64,000 bases of DNA, from the NCBI RefSeq assembly GCF_004135735.1, contig NZ_CP012670.1:4113501-4177500 (forward strand), in the 5' to 3' direction. The notes under the pieces are model-generated. The model searched no databases. It was not told the DNA's origin and was given only the letters and a program-made list of their open reading frames with translations. A program made the position numbers and the translations under genes. This stretch comes from Sorangium cellulosum. GTDB taxonomy: Bacteria; Myxococcota_A; Polyangia; Polyangiales; Polyangiaceae. This document shows positions 1 through 8,280 of this stretch, in pieces. Numbering within the stretch: the first letter of the stretch is position 1; each line of letters starts with the position of its first letter.

Positions 1-649
1 GCATGGAGGGCGACGGCGCCTCCGGCTCGCTGCGGAAGCGCTGGAAGCTCTGGAAGGCGGACATGACGAGGATGAAGGCGAAGAAGTAGAAGTGGGCCTT
101 CAGGAAGACGATGGCGAGGAGCACGGCCGCGATGCCCGAGATCGCCGCCGTCAGCCGGGCCCGCTTCGGGCCGAGCGCGTGCTCGAGGACGTGCCCGCCG
201 TCGAACGGCAGCACGGGGATCAGGTTGAGGATGCCCCAGACCACGTTGACCTGGACGAGCAGCTCCATGCCGACGAGCAGCAGCGGCGGGAGCACGTGGA
301 GCCCCGGGACATGCCCGCGCACGAGGTGCATGCACCCGGCCACGAAGAAGCCGGCGAAGGGGCCGGCCAGGCTGATGAGCACGTGCTGGAGCCGCCCCAG
401 CGGCAGGATCGACCGCCACGTCGTCGTTCCGCCCATGAAGTGCAGCGTGATCTCCGGCTCGATCCGGTGCCGCTTGATCGCCAGCGCGTGGCCGAACTCG
501 TGCACCAGGACGGACACGAAGACCACCACGACCCAGACCAGGAACTGCGGATATTGCTCCCTGGCCAAGATCCCGAACCCGAGCAGGGCGGCGGAGAGCC
601 AGAACCCGAGCTGGACCTCTACCGGGACACCAAACAGACGGAAGCTCAT
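1..649 (-). CDS. Site-2 protease family (M50) intramembrane zinc metalloprotease, C-terminus cut by window edge
   Basis: An intramembrane zinc protease of the M50/site-2 family; such proteins cleave substrates inside the membrane, often anti-sigma factors. The HEFGHA zinc motif lies at residues 50-55 inside a hydrophobic segment. The second ligand motif, NLIPVLPFDGG, lies at about 142-152, so both signatures are intact. Several further hydrophobic segments follow, and 216 codons are visible before the window ends. ATG 649 is preferred because TATTAA sits 6 nt upstream, a spacing repeated at other genes here; ATG 655 is the alternative. The gene is divergent from the SGNH lipoprotein. The substrate cannot be inferred. 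Confidence 0.88.
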   Translation of the reverse strand, partial: MSFRLFGVPVEVQLGFWLSAALLGFGILAREQYPQFLVWVVVVFVSVLVHEFGHALAIKRHRIEPEITLHFMGGTTTWRSILPLGRLQHVLISLAGPFAGFFVAGCMHLVRGHVPGLHVLPPLLLVGMELLVQVNVVWGILNLIPVLPFDGGHVLEHALGPKRARLTAAISGIAAVLLAIVFLKAHFYFFAFILVMSAFQSFQRFRSEPEAPSPSM

Positions 650-655
650 CGGCAT

Positions 656-661
656 TTAATA
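656..661 (-). promoter_or_regulatory. -10-like hexamer TATTAA, 6 nt before the M50 protease start
   Basis: TATTAA on the minus strand lies exactly 6 nt before ATG 649, with no Shine-Dalgarno in between. It is one of a set of similarly spaced hexamers in this window that suggests leaderless transcription. No clear -35 is seen. Confidence 0.4.
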
Positions 662-797
662 AGGCCTGCGAGCCGTCCGCTCAACGATTGCCGTGCAGAC
701 GCAGCGTGCCCTAGAGTGCGCCGCGCGACGCCCCCGCGCGGCCGCGGGCGCCGACGGCGCACGCGCGCACGCGCCGGAGGCGGTCCGCGCAGCGAGC

Positions 798-1772
798 ATG
801 GGCATGGACATCCGGGTCAGGAGAGGGGCGGCGCTCGCCGCGATCACCGTGGCGGGCCTCGCGTGCGGCGCCGCGCCGCCGCCCGAGCCCTCGGCGGACG
901 GCCTGCCAGCGGACGCCGCGCCGCCGCCCGCGTCCGGGGCTGGGCCCGCCGCCGCCCGCGCGCCGGAGGCGGCCGCCCCGGCGGCCCGGATCCCGGCCGC
1001 GGCGCCATCCCCGGCCGCGCCGCCGGCCGTCGCGGCCCCCCCGGGCGCGGCGCCGCCCCGGGCAGCGGCGCCGGCCGTCGCGGCCGAGGATGGCGCCGCG
1101 GCTCCGTTCGGGGTTGCCGCGCCGGCCGCCGCGGACCCCCCGGCGGCCGAGCCGGAGCTCACCGTTCCGCCCGACACGGCGGTCCTCCACATCGGCGACT
1201 CGTTTGCGCTCGCGGGGTTCGCGCAGGCGCTCCGCCCGCGGATGGAGGCGCTCCGCGTGCGCTACGCGGTGAAGGCGGAGACCAGCTCCTACACGACGAC
1301 GTGGGCCCCGCGGATGGAGCTCCTGGTCGCGAACTACCAGCCGGACCTCGTCATCATCAGCCTCGGCGCCAACGAGGTGGAGGCCTTCAACCCGCCGGCC
1401 CACGCCGGCGCGGTCCGGCGCATCGTGAAGGCCATCGGCGGCCGCCCGTGCGTGTGGGTCTCTCCGCCGCTCTGGCGCAAGGACACCGGCATCATCGACG
1501 TGATCCGGACGAGCTCGGCGCCGTGCCGCTTCTTCGACTCGGACGCGCTCGTGCCCGGCCCGATCCCGCGAAAGAGGGACAAGATCCACCCGAACGCCGA
1601 GGGCGGAGCGCGCTGGGCCGAGGTCTTCTGGCGCTGGCTGGCGGCGGAGCACCTGCCGGCCGGCGAGGACGCCGGCGCCGCCGCGCCGCGGCGCAGCCCG
1701 TGGGCGCTCCGCCCCCCGCCGCCGGACGAGCACCGCGCCCGCCCCGCGCTCGCCGGCGCCCCCGCGCCCTGA
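798..1772 (+). CDS. SGNH/GDSL-type hydrolase-like lipoprotein
   Basis: A 324-residue exported protein with an SGNH-hydrolase core. The lipobox LACG (Cys23) follows a short basic and hydrophobic signal. An Ala/Pro low-complexity linker runs to about residue 125. The core then shows GDSF (Ser135, block I), SLGANE (Asn192, block III) and DKIHPN (Asp261, His264, block V). All catalytic positions appear present, so esterase, acetylesterase or sugar O-acyl hydrolase activity is plausible; substrate unknown. An in-frame ATG exists at 693, but 798 gives a proper lipoprotein signal. It is convergent with plsC, with a GC hairpin between. Confidence 0.75.
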   Translation: MGMDIRVRRGAALAAITVAGLACGAAPPPEPSADGLPADAAPPPASGAGPAAARAPEAAAPAARIPAAAPSPAAPPAVAAPPGAAPPRAAAPAVAAEDGAAAPFGVAAPAAADPPAAEPELTVPPDTAVLHIGDSFALAGFAQALRPRMEALRVRYAVKAETSSYTTTWAPRMELLVANYQPDLVIISLGANEVEAFNPPAHAGAVRRIVKAIGGRPCVWVSPPLWRKDTGIIDVIRTSSAPCRFFDSDALVPGPIPRKRDKIHPNAEGGARWAEVFWRWLAAEHLPAGEDAGAAAPRRSPWALRPPPPDEHRARPALAGAPAP

Positions 1773-1790
1773 CGCGCGGACCCGGACCGG

Positions 1791-1821
1791 GCGGGAGCGC
1801 TCTCCGGCCGGCCCCTCCCGC
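1791..1821. terminator. Possible bidirectional terminator hairpin between convergent genes
   Basis: GCGGGAG at 1791-1797 pairs perfectly with CTCCCGC at 1815-1821, in the 58-bp gap between the convergent SGNH and plsC genes. There is no U-tract, as is common at this GC content, so the assignment rests on position and pairing only. Confidence 0.35.
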
Positions 1822-1830
1822 TTGGCGGCT

Positions 1831-2577
1831 CTAGGCGGGCGGCGCCGCCGTGGCGCCGCGGTGCACCAGGGCCGGGTCGTGGCCGAGGGCCCCGGCGATC
1901 GCCGCGCGCACGTCCCGCATGAGGCGGTTGCGCCCGCTCGCCCCGTAGGGCGCCGGATCGATCGGGGGCATGATGGTGACCACCACCCGGTGGTGCTTCT
2001 GCACGAGGTAGTCCCGCGCCCGCAGCACGTTGCGCGTCCCGTCGATCGCGACCGGGAGGATCGGCGTGTTGGTCTCGATCGCCATCCGGAAGCCGCCGCT
2101 CTTGAACGGCAGCAGCGCGCCCGACCTGCTCCGCGTGCCCTCCGGCGCGATCCAGACCCGCGTTCCGTCCTGGAGCATCGAGGCGCCGATCTGCAGGCTC
2201 GCGCTCGCCTGGACGTGATTGCTGCGGTTGATCCGGATGAACCCGGCGGCCTTCATCGCCTGGCCGAAGACCGGCACCGTGAAGAGCTCCTTCTTGGCCA
2301 CCATCCGGAGCCGCCCCGGGACGGCGCGGAACACGACCGGGATGTCGAAGAGGCTCTGGTGGTTGGACATCACCACGAACGGCCGGGTGCCGGCCGCGTG
2401 CTCGCGCCCGCGCACCACCAGATCCACGTCGGCGTCCTCGAGGACCTTGCGCGCCCACCAGTCGAGCCGCTCATCGCAGCGCTCGAGGGTCACGCGCCCC
2501 AGCATCGCGTCCAGCACCGTGGGAAAGCAGATCCGCGCGGTGTCGAAGATTCCCATGAACGTCGTCTGAAGGCCCAT
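1831..2577 (-). CDS. plsC: 1-acyl-sn-glycerol-3-phosphate acyltransferase (PlsC family)
   Basis: A 248-residue lysophospholipid acyltransferase that transfers an acyl chain to the sn-2 position of lysophosphatidate at the inner membrane. The HX4D motif is visible as NHQSLFD (His73, Asp78). The second block is GFIRINR (112-118), and the third is EGTRSRSG with Glu146. An N-terminal amphipathic or hydrophobic stretch fits membrane association. Length is usual for the family. The 135 bp between it and the upstream yjbQ leaves room for its own promoter, so operon membership is uncertain. Acyl-donor specificity cannot be read. Confidence 0.88.
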   Translation of the reverse strand: MGLQTTFMGIFDTARICFPTVLDAMLGRVTLERCDERLDWWARKVLEDADVDLVVRGREHAAGTRPFVVMSNHQSLFDIPVVFRAVPGRLRMVAKKELFTVPVFGQAMKAAGFIRINRSNHVQASASLQIGASMLQDGTRVWIAPEGTRSRSGALLPFKSGGFRMAIETNTPILPVAIDGTRNVLRARDYLVQKHHRVVVTIMPPIDPAPYGASGRNRLMRDVRAAIAGALGHDPALVHRGATAAPPA

Positions 2578-2712
2578 CGCTCTCGTTCCGTTGAGGGTAA
2601 GGGGGTCGCCTGATGCACGCGCGCCGCGAGCAGGCCCTGCCGGCCGGGCGGCCGAGCGGCCCTCCGGAGGGCGCCGAGCTCAGCCAGCCCAGCAACACGG
2701 TAAGTATACCAC

Positions 2713-3144
2713 TCAACCCCCTGCTGTGGCGCCCGTTACGGTAACGACCACGCGGCGGAGGTGGGGCGCGCTACGGTGCTCCCAGAGGTAGATGGCTTGC
2801 CATGTTCCGAGCGCGAGGCGTCCGCCGGAGACGGGGATCACCTCGCTCGAGCGGGTGACGGCGCTCCGGAGGTGGCCGGGCATGTCGTCGGGGCCCTCGT
2901 CGTCGTGCTCGTAGCCGTGCCCCTCGGGGGCGAGGCGCGCCATCCAGCGCTCCAGGTCGCGCAGGACGGCGGGGTCGGCGTTCTCCTGGATGACGAGGCT
3001 CGCCGAGGTGTGCTGGAGGAAGAGGGCGCAGAGCCCCACGTCGACGCCGGCGGCGGCGACGACGCGGGCGACCTCGCGCGTGATGTCGGTGAACCCCCGG
3101 CCGCTCGTGCGGATCTCGAGGGTGCGCTGGAGGATGCTGGTCAC
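2713..3144 (-). CDS. yjbQ: YjbQ family (UPF0047) protein
   Basis: A 143-residue single-domain protein of the YjbQ/UPF0047 family, which has been linked to weak thiamine-phosphate synthase activity but has no settled physiological role. Conserved residues are visible: QHTSAS with His45, then IQENAD (52-57), DDMPGHLRSA, and the terminal GTWQAIYLWEHR. Translation starts at GTG 3144, 9 nt after the stop of the bufferin-partner gene, so the two are probably co-transcribed. A TAGGAT hexamer lies 6 nt upstream, but its TAG is the stop codon of that gene, so it may be coincidence. Confidence 0.88.
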   Translation of the reverse strand: MTSILQRTLEIRTSGRGFTDITREVARVVAAAGVDVGLCALFLQHTSASLVIQENADPAVLRDLERWMARLAPEGHGYEHDDEGPDDMPGHLRSAVTRSSEVIPVSGGRLALGTWQAIYLWEHRSAPHLRRVVVTVTGATAGG

Positions 3145-3153
3145 CGGGCCATC

Positions 3154-4023
3154 CTAGCCCGCCCCGGCGCCCTGGCCCTGCACGACGTCGACGATCAGCC
3201 CGGCGCTCGTCCACTGCTGGAACCAGGCGCCCACGCGGGCGGAGAGCGCGGCGCCCGCGGCCGCGCCGGCGCCGGCGGCCACGGCCTCGCACGCCGCGAC
3301 GAGCGGCACACCTCGCCCGAGCGCCTCGAGGAGCGACAACGCCAGCGGATCGAGCTCCTCGCACCGCATCGTGAGATCGGCGGCGCGGCGGAAGACGGCG
3401 AGGTGGACGGGGCGGGGCGCCGGCAGCGCGGGCGTCCTGCCCTGCCGGAGCTCGCCGCGGAGGAGGTGCACCGGGTAGCGGAGCGCGAGGAGCGCGAGCA
3501 GCGGGTGGAGCACGAGCCGGGCCGTGGTCCAGCCGTCGGCGGGCATGCCGGTCACCTTCGCGGGATCGAGCGGCGCGGGCGCGGCGCCGTCGAACAGCGC
3601 GACGAGGGCGTGCTCGTAGCGCGCCATGTCGCGCGCGAGGTCCCGCACGGCAGGGGGGAAGCCGTCGTACGCGGCGGCGAAGGCGACGACGTGGCTCCCG
3701 AGATCGCGCAGCGTGAAGCTGTCCGGCGGGTGCGCCGCGAGGTACGCCCGGCAGAACGCGTCGAAGCCGGCGTCCCCGAGGACGTGCGCGAGCCCGGGGT
3801 AGTCCTCGCGGAGGGCGTCGATGTGGCGCACCCAGAACTGCCGCCGGTAGATGTCGGCCTGCTCGGCGGGCGTGAGCCGCTCGTTCCCGGCCACGTGCGC
3901 GCCGCACCGCGCGGCGAGCTCCGCGTCGTCGGGGAGCGGCGAGCCGCTCGTGAGCAGGCGGGTGAGCTCGCCCATCAGCGCCGCGAGCCCGGCTGGCGGC
4001 GGCGCGTCAGGCGGCGCGCGCAC
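3154..4023 (-). CDS. Bufferin/HvfC-type RiPP maturation partner (DUF2063, PF09836)
   Basis: A 289-residue protein of the HvfC/BufC family, which binds the precursor and works with the DUF692 enzyme in peptidic copper-chelator maturation. The N-terminal helical domain contains the family-typical stretch around IYRRQFWVRH followed by EDYPGLAHVLGD and the FTLRDLG region; the C-terminal half is Ala-rich. The start overlaps the end of the DUF692 gene by 17 bp, indicating translational coupling. Order in the operon is precursor, DUF692, this gene, then yjbQ. No enzymatic motif is expected. Confidence 0.85.
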   Translation of the reverse strand: MRAPPDAPPPAGLAALMGELTRLLTSGSPLPDDAELAARCGAHVAGNERLTPAEQADIYRRQFWVRHIDALREDYPGLAHVLGDAGFDAFCRAYLAAHPPDSFTLRDLGSHVVAFAAAYDGFPPAVRDLARDMARYEHALVALFDGAAPAPLDPAKVTGMPADGWTTARLVLHPLLALLALRYPVHLLRGELRQGRTPALPAPRPVHLAVFRRAADLTMRCEELDPLALSLLEALGRGVPLVAACEAVAAGAGAAAGAALSARVGAWFQQWTSAGLIVDVVQGQGAGAG

Positions 4024-4864
4024 GCGCCACCTCCATGCGGATGGCCCGCGCCTTCTCCGCCTCGGCGACGACGTCCTCGAACGGGGGGATGTCGTCGTCC
4101 CACTCGATGAGGGTCGAGACGTCTCCGGTGTGGCCGAGGGCGCGCCGGTAGAGCGCCCACACGGCGTCGATCACGCGATCGCTGTGGGTGTCGAGGATGT
4201 ACTTGCCGTGGTGCGTGTGGCCGGCGAGGTGGAGCTGCACGATCCGGTGGTGCGGCACGCCGTCGATGTAGGCCTCGGGGTCGAAGCCGTGGTTGTAGGC
4301 GGAGACGTAGACGTTGTTGACGTCGAGCAGGATGCCGCAGTCGGCCTCGTCCGCGACCGCGGAGAGGAACTGCCACTCGGTCATGCGGCTCGAGGTGAAG
4401 GTCAGGTAGCTCGACACGTTCTCCAGGGCGAGCCGGACCTCGAGGAAGTCCTGCACCACGCGGGCCCGCGCCGCGACGTGGCGCACGGCCTCGTCCGTGT
4501 AGGGGAGCGGGAGCAGGTCGTGCAGATGGAGCCCGTGCGCGCCGGTCCAGCACAGGTGATCGCTCACCCAGGGGGATTTCACCCTGGCGAGGAGCGCCTT
4601 GAGCCTGCGCAGGTAGCCGAAGTCGAGCGGATCGGTGCTGCCGATGGAGAGGGAGACCCCGTGCTGGACGAGGCGGTAGCTCTGGAGGGCCCGCTCGAGG
4701 TTCGCGAGGGGCATCCCGCCGTCGACCATGAAGTTCTCGCTGATGATCTCGAACCAGTCGACGCGCGGGCGGTGCTCGAAGAGGTGGCGGTAATGGGGGA
4801 TCCGGAGGCCGATCCCGACCCCGAGGTCGGGGAGCCCCAGCCGCATGCGGGTGGCGTTTTCCAT
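4007..4864 (-). CDS. DUF692 multinuclear iron-dependent oxidase (BufB/HvfB/MbnB-like)
   Basis: A 285-residue TIM-barrel enzyme of the DUF692 family. Members use a multi-iron centre to convert cysteines of a precursor peptide to oxazolone/thioamide or thiooxazole groups that bind copper. The sequence carries the family pattern: GVGIGLR near the start, WFEIISENFM, SDHLCW, LHLHDLLPLPYT, LALENVSSY, LLDVNNVYVSAYN, and IVQLHLAGH with downstream TH/D residues; the His, Glu and Asp metal ligands appear intact. ATG 4864 is chosen because AGGGGAAG lies just upstream; an in-frame ATG at 4915 has no ribosome site. A strong hairpin separates it from the precursor gene. Confidence 0.9.
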   Translation of the reverse strand: MENATRMRLGLPDLGVGIGLRIPHYRHLFEHRPRVDWFEIISENFMVDGGMPLANLERALQSYRLVQHGVSLSIGSTDPLDFGYLRRLKALLARVKSPWVSDHLCWTGAHGLHLHDLLPLPYTDEAVRHVAARARVVQDFLEVRLALENVSSYLTFTSSRMTEWQFLSAVADEADCGILLDVNNVYVSAYNHGFDPEAYIDGVPHHRIVQLHLAGHTHHGKYILDTHSDRVIDAVWALYRRALGHTGDVSTLIEWDDDIPPFEDVVAEAEKARAIRMEVARARAA

Positions 4865-4897
4865 CGCTGCTTCCCCTCGAGGCCGGTCCCCCGCCCA

Positions 4898-4958
4898 CGC
4901 AACGACCACGTTCACGTCAACGTGGTCGTGGACGTGGACGTGGTCGTGGACGGTTGCG
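4898..4958 (-). promoter_or_regulatory. Intra-operon hairpin between bufferin precursor and DUF692 gene
   Basis: The 125-bp gap holds an inverted repeat. The segment around 4901-4917 pairs with 4932-4947 with one mismatch, flanked by CGCAAC/GTTGCG. The right arm is built from GTGGTC and GTGGAC hexamers. In the transcript it would form a stable stem just before the ribosome site of the DUF692 gene. It could stabilise or attenuate message so that precursor exceeds enzyme; that role is inferred. Confidence 0.5.
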
Positions 4959-4989
4959 TTAGCCGGTCACGGGGAGGGGGGACGGCCGC

Positions 4990-5277
4990 TCAGTGCGCCA
5001 TCCCCCCGCACTCGGCCGGCTTGCAGCCGCCCTTGCCCTTGCACTCGTTCTGCCCCGCACACCCGTGCGTGTCCGTCTTGCAGCCGCCCTTGCCCTTGCA
5101 CTCGTTCTTCCCGGCGCAGCACTCCTTCGCGCTGGCCGCGGGCGCCGCGTCCGCCGGCTCGCCGGAGGGGGCTCCCGCCTCGGGCTCGGGCAGGTTCGAT
5201 GATCCGCAGCCCGTCAGGCCCGCCACCATCCCCGACACCGCCGTGAACGCCAACGTCTTGCCCATCTCGATCGCCAT
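4990..5277 (-). CDS. Bufferin-type Cys-rich precursor peptide (copper-binding RiPP), lipoprotein-like
   Basis: A 95-residue precursor. A signal segment ends in the lipobox LTGC (Cys24), an acidic Ala/Pro linker follows, and then two 14-residue repeats span 54-67 and 73-86 with the shared core NECKGKGGCK. Cysteines sit at 53, 54, 60, 66, 73, 79, 85 and 90. Adjacent DUF692 and DUF2063 genes identify it as a bufferin-class substrate whose modified cysteines should bind copper. ATG 5277 is preceded by GGAGGT. The lipobox is unusual: described family members carry a Sec signal and act as soluble periplasmic peptides, so this one may be membrane-anchored. Not shown to be modified. Confidence 0.85.
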   Translation of the reverse strand: MAIEMGKTLAFTAVSGMVAGLTGCGSSNLPEPEAGAPSGEPADAAPAASAKECCAGKNECKGKGGCKTDTHGCAGQNECKGKGGCKPAECGGMAH

Positions 5278-5529
5278 GTGAACCTCCACCTTCCCGTTTC
5301 TCGATCCCGTGGCGCGGTCGGGTGCCCTCGTCGATCGCCTCGACCGCTCCGAGCCCCTCACGCGCCCCTCTGGCCACCCCGCTCCACGGCGTCGCCGCCG
5401 GATGCGTTGATTCCTGCTGCGACTCCCCGTAAGTGAGCGGCGTTGACCTCCACGCCGACGCGACTCCCCCCAGCGCGCACCCCTTCCGGCAACGCGTCGC
5501 CTGGGCTCAGGACGGCCGACCTGGCTGCG

Positions 5530-6645
5530 GTGTTTCGGATAGGACGTATCCCGTCTCGGCGGTCGAGGGCAAGACAAAGCGACCTCGATGGCCCGCCGCC
5601 TCCGGGGTGCGGCGACCGCTCTTCCCGCGGGCGCGCGGCGCTCCCGATCGCGGCGGCTCTCGCGCTCGGCGCGGCCGGCTGCGGAGAGGCGGCGCGCGGC
5701 GCGAAGGACGTGGAGGACCCCGCGACGGCTCGCCGCGGCGGGCGCGCGCTGCGCGACGCCCCGATCGCGGTGATCGCCGCGGAGCTCGAGGCGATGAGCG
5801 GCCCGATCCTCGAGGGACGGGAGGCGACGTTCCGGGACATCCTGGCCGACACGATCGCGAAGGACGCATACCTGTGCCTGCCCTCGGCGCGCCGCGTCTT
5901 CCACGGCGACGCGCCGGAAGGGGAGCGGCGCATCGCCGGGGTGATGCCGCACTACGGGCTCTTCCTCGGCCCGATGCGTTACCTCGTGCGGCGGCGCGGG
6001 GGCGCCTGGGAGGTCGAGGTGCGCATCGAGGTCGAGCCGCCGGCCGGCGCGGCGCGGCTCGAGCTGCCCGACTGCGGGCTCTCCGCCGCGCTCGGGGGCG
6101 CGGTCGCGTGCCGTGGGACGCCGTACGCGCGCTCCGGCTCGACGGACGCGTGCCCGGGGTCCGGCGTGTTCTCGACCCGGGCCACGCCGGCCGCGATCCG
6201 CGCGCTGCTCGCGCGCTGGTCGACGGAGGCCGAGGCGTACTGGAACCGCGACGCGCGCGCCTTCGCGCTGCCGGTCCGCTACGACTTCGACTTCGTCGTC
6301 GCGGGCGAGGCGCGCGCGCGCGGGCTCCGGGTCGACCTCTCGGTCCCGCTCGCGCCGACGTGCGGCAGGACCCCGTACTTCTACGCCATGCGCGCCGGCT
6401 GGTCGCTGCCCGTGCTCGCCCACGAGGTGGGGCACGTGCTCGGCCTGCTCGACGAGTACGAGGCGCTCTCGGGCATCGTCCGCTGCTACCCGAAGACGCC
6501 ATTCCCGGGCGCGGAGATCAGCCGGATGGGGCTGTCGATGCGGGAGGAGACGCGGCTCCTGCCGATCCACCACTACCTCGTGCTCCGCCGCTTCTTCTGC
6601 CGCGAGCCGAGGACCACGGACCCGTATGCCGACGCGATCCGCTGA
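5530..6645 (+). CDS. Putative secreted zinc metalloprotease lipoprotein (HExxHxxGxxD)
   Basis: A protein of roughly 370 residues with a zinc-protease signature: HEVGHVLGLLD is encoded at about 6421-6453, giving two His and a third ligand Asp in the HExxHxxGxxD pattern. An Ala/Leu-rich signal ending GAAGC predicts a lipoprotein whose mature part begins near 5680. Many Cys suggest disulfides. The start is doubtful. GTG 5530 leaves an oddly long basic leader, while ATG 5588 lies in another frame but would give a normal signal, so a small frameshift near 5590-5640 is possible. It is followed by the FGE-fold lipoprotein. Confidence 0.6.
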   Translation: MFRIGRIPSRRSRARQSDLDGPPPPGCGDRSSRGRAALPIAAALALGAAGCGEAARGAKDVEDPATARRGGRALRDAPIAVIAAELEAMSGPILEGREATFRDILADTIAKDAYLCLPSARRVFHGDAPEGERRIAGVMPHYGLFLGPMRYLVRRRGGAWEVEVRIEVEPPAGAARLELPDCGLSAALGGAVACRGTPYARSGSTDACPGSGVFSTRATPAAIRALLARWSTEAEAYWNRDARAFALPVRYDFDFVVAGEARARGLRVDLSVPLAPTCGRTPYFYAMRAGWSLPVLAHEVGHVLGLLDEYEALSGIVRCYPKTPFPGAEISRMGLSMREETRLLPIHHYLVLRRFFCREPRTTDPYADAIR

Positions 6646-6694
6646 GCGCACCGCGCGGCCCCGGGCCGGCGCGCCGCGGGAGCTCTTCGACGTT

Positions 6695-7750
6695 GTGGCC
6701 GCGTGCGCGCCGGCGGCGTATGCGCGCAAGGAGCTCGCATGCGCGGCGATCGCGTTCACGGCGCTCGCGGGCGCGGCGATCGCGGGCTGCCGCGCGGAGC
6801 GGGACGACGGCGGCGCGGCGGACGCAGGCGCCGGGGCGGCGGGGGCGGCGACCGGGGCGATGGACGCACGCGGCGGCGCACCGGCGCCGATGGCGAGCGA
6901 GCTGGACGGTGGGCGCGGCGCCAGTGAGGCGGCGCCGCCGATGCTCGGGGCGCCGCACGGGGCGCGGCCGCCCGCGCCGCCCGCGGAGCCGCGCTGTCCG
7001 CCGGAGATGGTGCGGGTCGCCCGCCGCTTCTGCGTGGATCGCTACGAGGCGGTGCTGCTCGACAGGGAGACCGGCCTCGAGATCTCGGCCTTCTACCCGC
7101 CGTCGCGACGGACGGCGGCGTCCGTCGAGCGCACCTGGTCGAGGCTGCGGCTCCAGATGGGCGACGAGGACGCGCGGCGCATGGAGCTGCCGCTCCTGCC
7201 GGGCTGGCAGAAGGCGCGCGACTTCGAGCCGCGCGCCGTCTCGCGCAGGGGCGTGCTCCCGCAGGGCTACACGAGCGGCGCGCTGGCGGCGCTCGCGTGC
7301 AGGAACGCCGGCAAGCGGCTCTGCTCGCTCGACGAGTGGCGGACGGCGTGCCGCGGCGAGCGCGACGAGCCGTTCCCGTACGGGCCGACCTACGCGGACG
7401 GGCGCTGCAACGTGTTCCGCGAGGGCCACCCGGCCGTCGTGCTCCACCGGGACGCGTCCCGCGGGCACAGCGATCCGCGGCTCAACCTGGTGCGCGTCGC
7501 CGGCGCGCCGCTCTTGCGGCGGACCGGCGAGACCGCGACCTGCGCGAGCGCGTGGGAGGACGACGCCGTGAGCGACATGGTCGGCAACCTGGACGAGTGG
7601 ATCGACGATCCGGAGGGGACCTTCGTCGGCGGCTTCTACGCGCGCGCGACCCGGGAGGGGTGCATGGCGCGCGTGGAGTCCCACGACTTCACCTACTTCG
7701 ACTACTCGACCGGCGTGCGCTGCTGCGCCGATCTGCGCGCGTCGCCGTGA
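6695..7750 (+). CDS. Formylglycine-generating-enzyme-like (FGE-sulfatase/SUMF1 fold) lipoprotein
   Basis: A 351-residue lipoprotein. The signal ends AIAGC, an Ala/Gly-rich linker reaches about residue 105, and then comes a C-type-lectin-like FGE fold. Typical blocks are visible: FCVDRYE, ACRNAGKRLCSLDEW, PYGPTYADGRCN, DMVGNLDEWIDD and a final GVRCC. Many members of this fold in myxobacteria are not formylglycine enzymes but substrate-binding or activator proteins, so catalysis is not asserted. GTG 6695 is the best in-frame start because it gives an immediate lipoprotein signal. It ends 168 bp before the convergent HNH remnant. Confidence 0.75.
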   Translation: MAACAPAAYARKELACAAIAFTALAGAAIAGCRAERDDGGAADAGAGAAGAATGAMDARGGAPAPMASELDGGRGASEAAPPMLGAPHGARPPAPPAEPRCPPEMVRVARRFCVDRYEAVLLDRETGLEISAFYPPSRRTAASVERTWSRLRLQMGDEDARRMELPLLPGWQKARDFEPRAVSRRGVLPQGYTSGALAALACRNAGKRLCSLDEWRTACRGERDEPFPYGPTYADGRCNVFREGHPAVVLHRDASRGHSDPRLNLVRVAGAPLLRRTGETATCASAWEDDAVSDMVGNLDEWIDDPEGTFVGGFYARATREGCMARVESHDFTYFDYSTGVRCCADLRASP

Positions 7751-7918
7751 GGGCAAGCGGGGGACGGGGCCTCGCCGGAGCCGCCGGCCGCGCAGCGGAG
7801 ATCGCGGCCCGCAGGCAGCCCCGGAGGAGCGACGGTGCGGGTGTGCGGTGGTGAGCACCCAGCGTGCTGCACCAGCCGGCGTGGCGAGGGGCGCGCAGGA
7901 CTCGTGGAGCCCTGGAGC

Positions 7919-8280
7919 TCACTCTCGCCTGGCCAGTCCCTGGCGGACGACCTCCCTGGCGACGAACGGGCTCCATTCCTGGAGCAGCTCCAGCGTCAGC
8001 CGTCCCTCCAGGTACGGCGTGTAGTGCAGCTCCCGTGCGGCGATGGCTCGCGGCGCTTCGACTTCGGTGCTAAGTGATCGACCGATCCCGCTCCTGTCCC
8101 GGGTGGAACGATCACACTCAGGTAGGCGCAGATGCTGCGGTAGCTGCGGCGGAGATCGTCCAGGCATTCCCGCCAGTAAGGGGGGAGGTGCTCCACGTTC
8201 GCCGCGAGGGCGCGCCGGCCGGGCTGCCGGACGAGCGCGTCGAAGCGCTCCGGCTCCGGCTGGAGACGTACGTGGATCAC
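7919..8280 (-). pseudogene. Internally deleted, frameshifted HNH endonuclease (PtuB/Septu-like)
   Basis: The reading frame starts at GTG 8280, sharing GTGA with the ATPase stop. It encodes an N-terminal HNH region with YWRECLDDL, ICAYLSV and SVDHLAPKS (74 codons, to about 8059). Recognisable coding then continues only in another frame (about 8062-7919), with the C-terminal block LTLELLQEWSPFVAREVV. HNH proteins of this type normally have about 80-110 residues between these blocks, including the second half of the nuclease motif with WSNYR-like residues. That middle is absent, so the product cannot be a working nuclease. Deletion plus frameshift is the simplest reading; an assembly collapse is possible. 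Confidence 0.75.

Noticed and set aside
3149..3156. TAGGAT 6 nt before the yjbQ GTG as another leaderless promoter
   Set aside because: The TAG is the stop codon of the upstream bufferin-partner gene, so the hexamer is confounded and left out of the promoter set.
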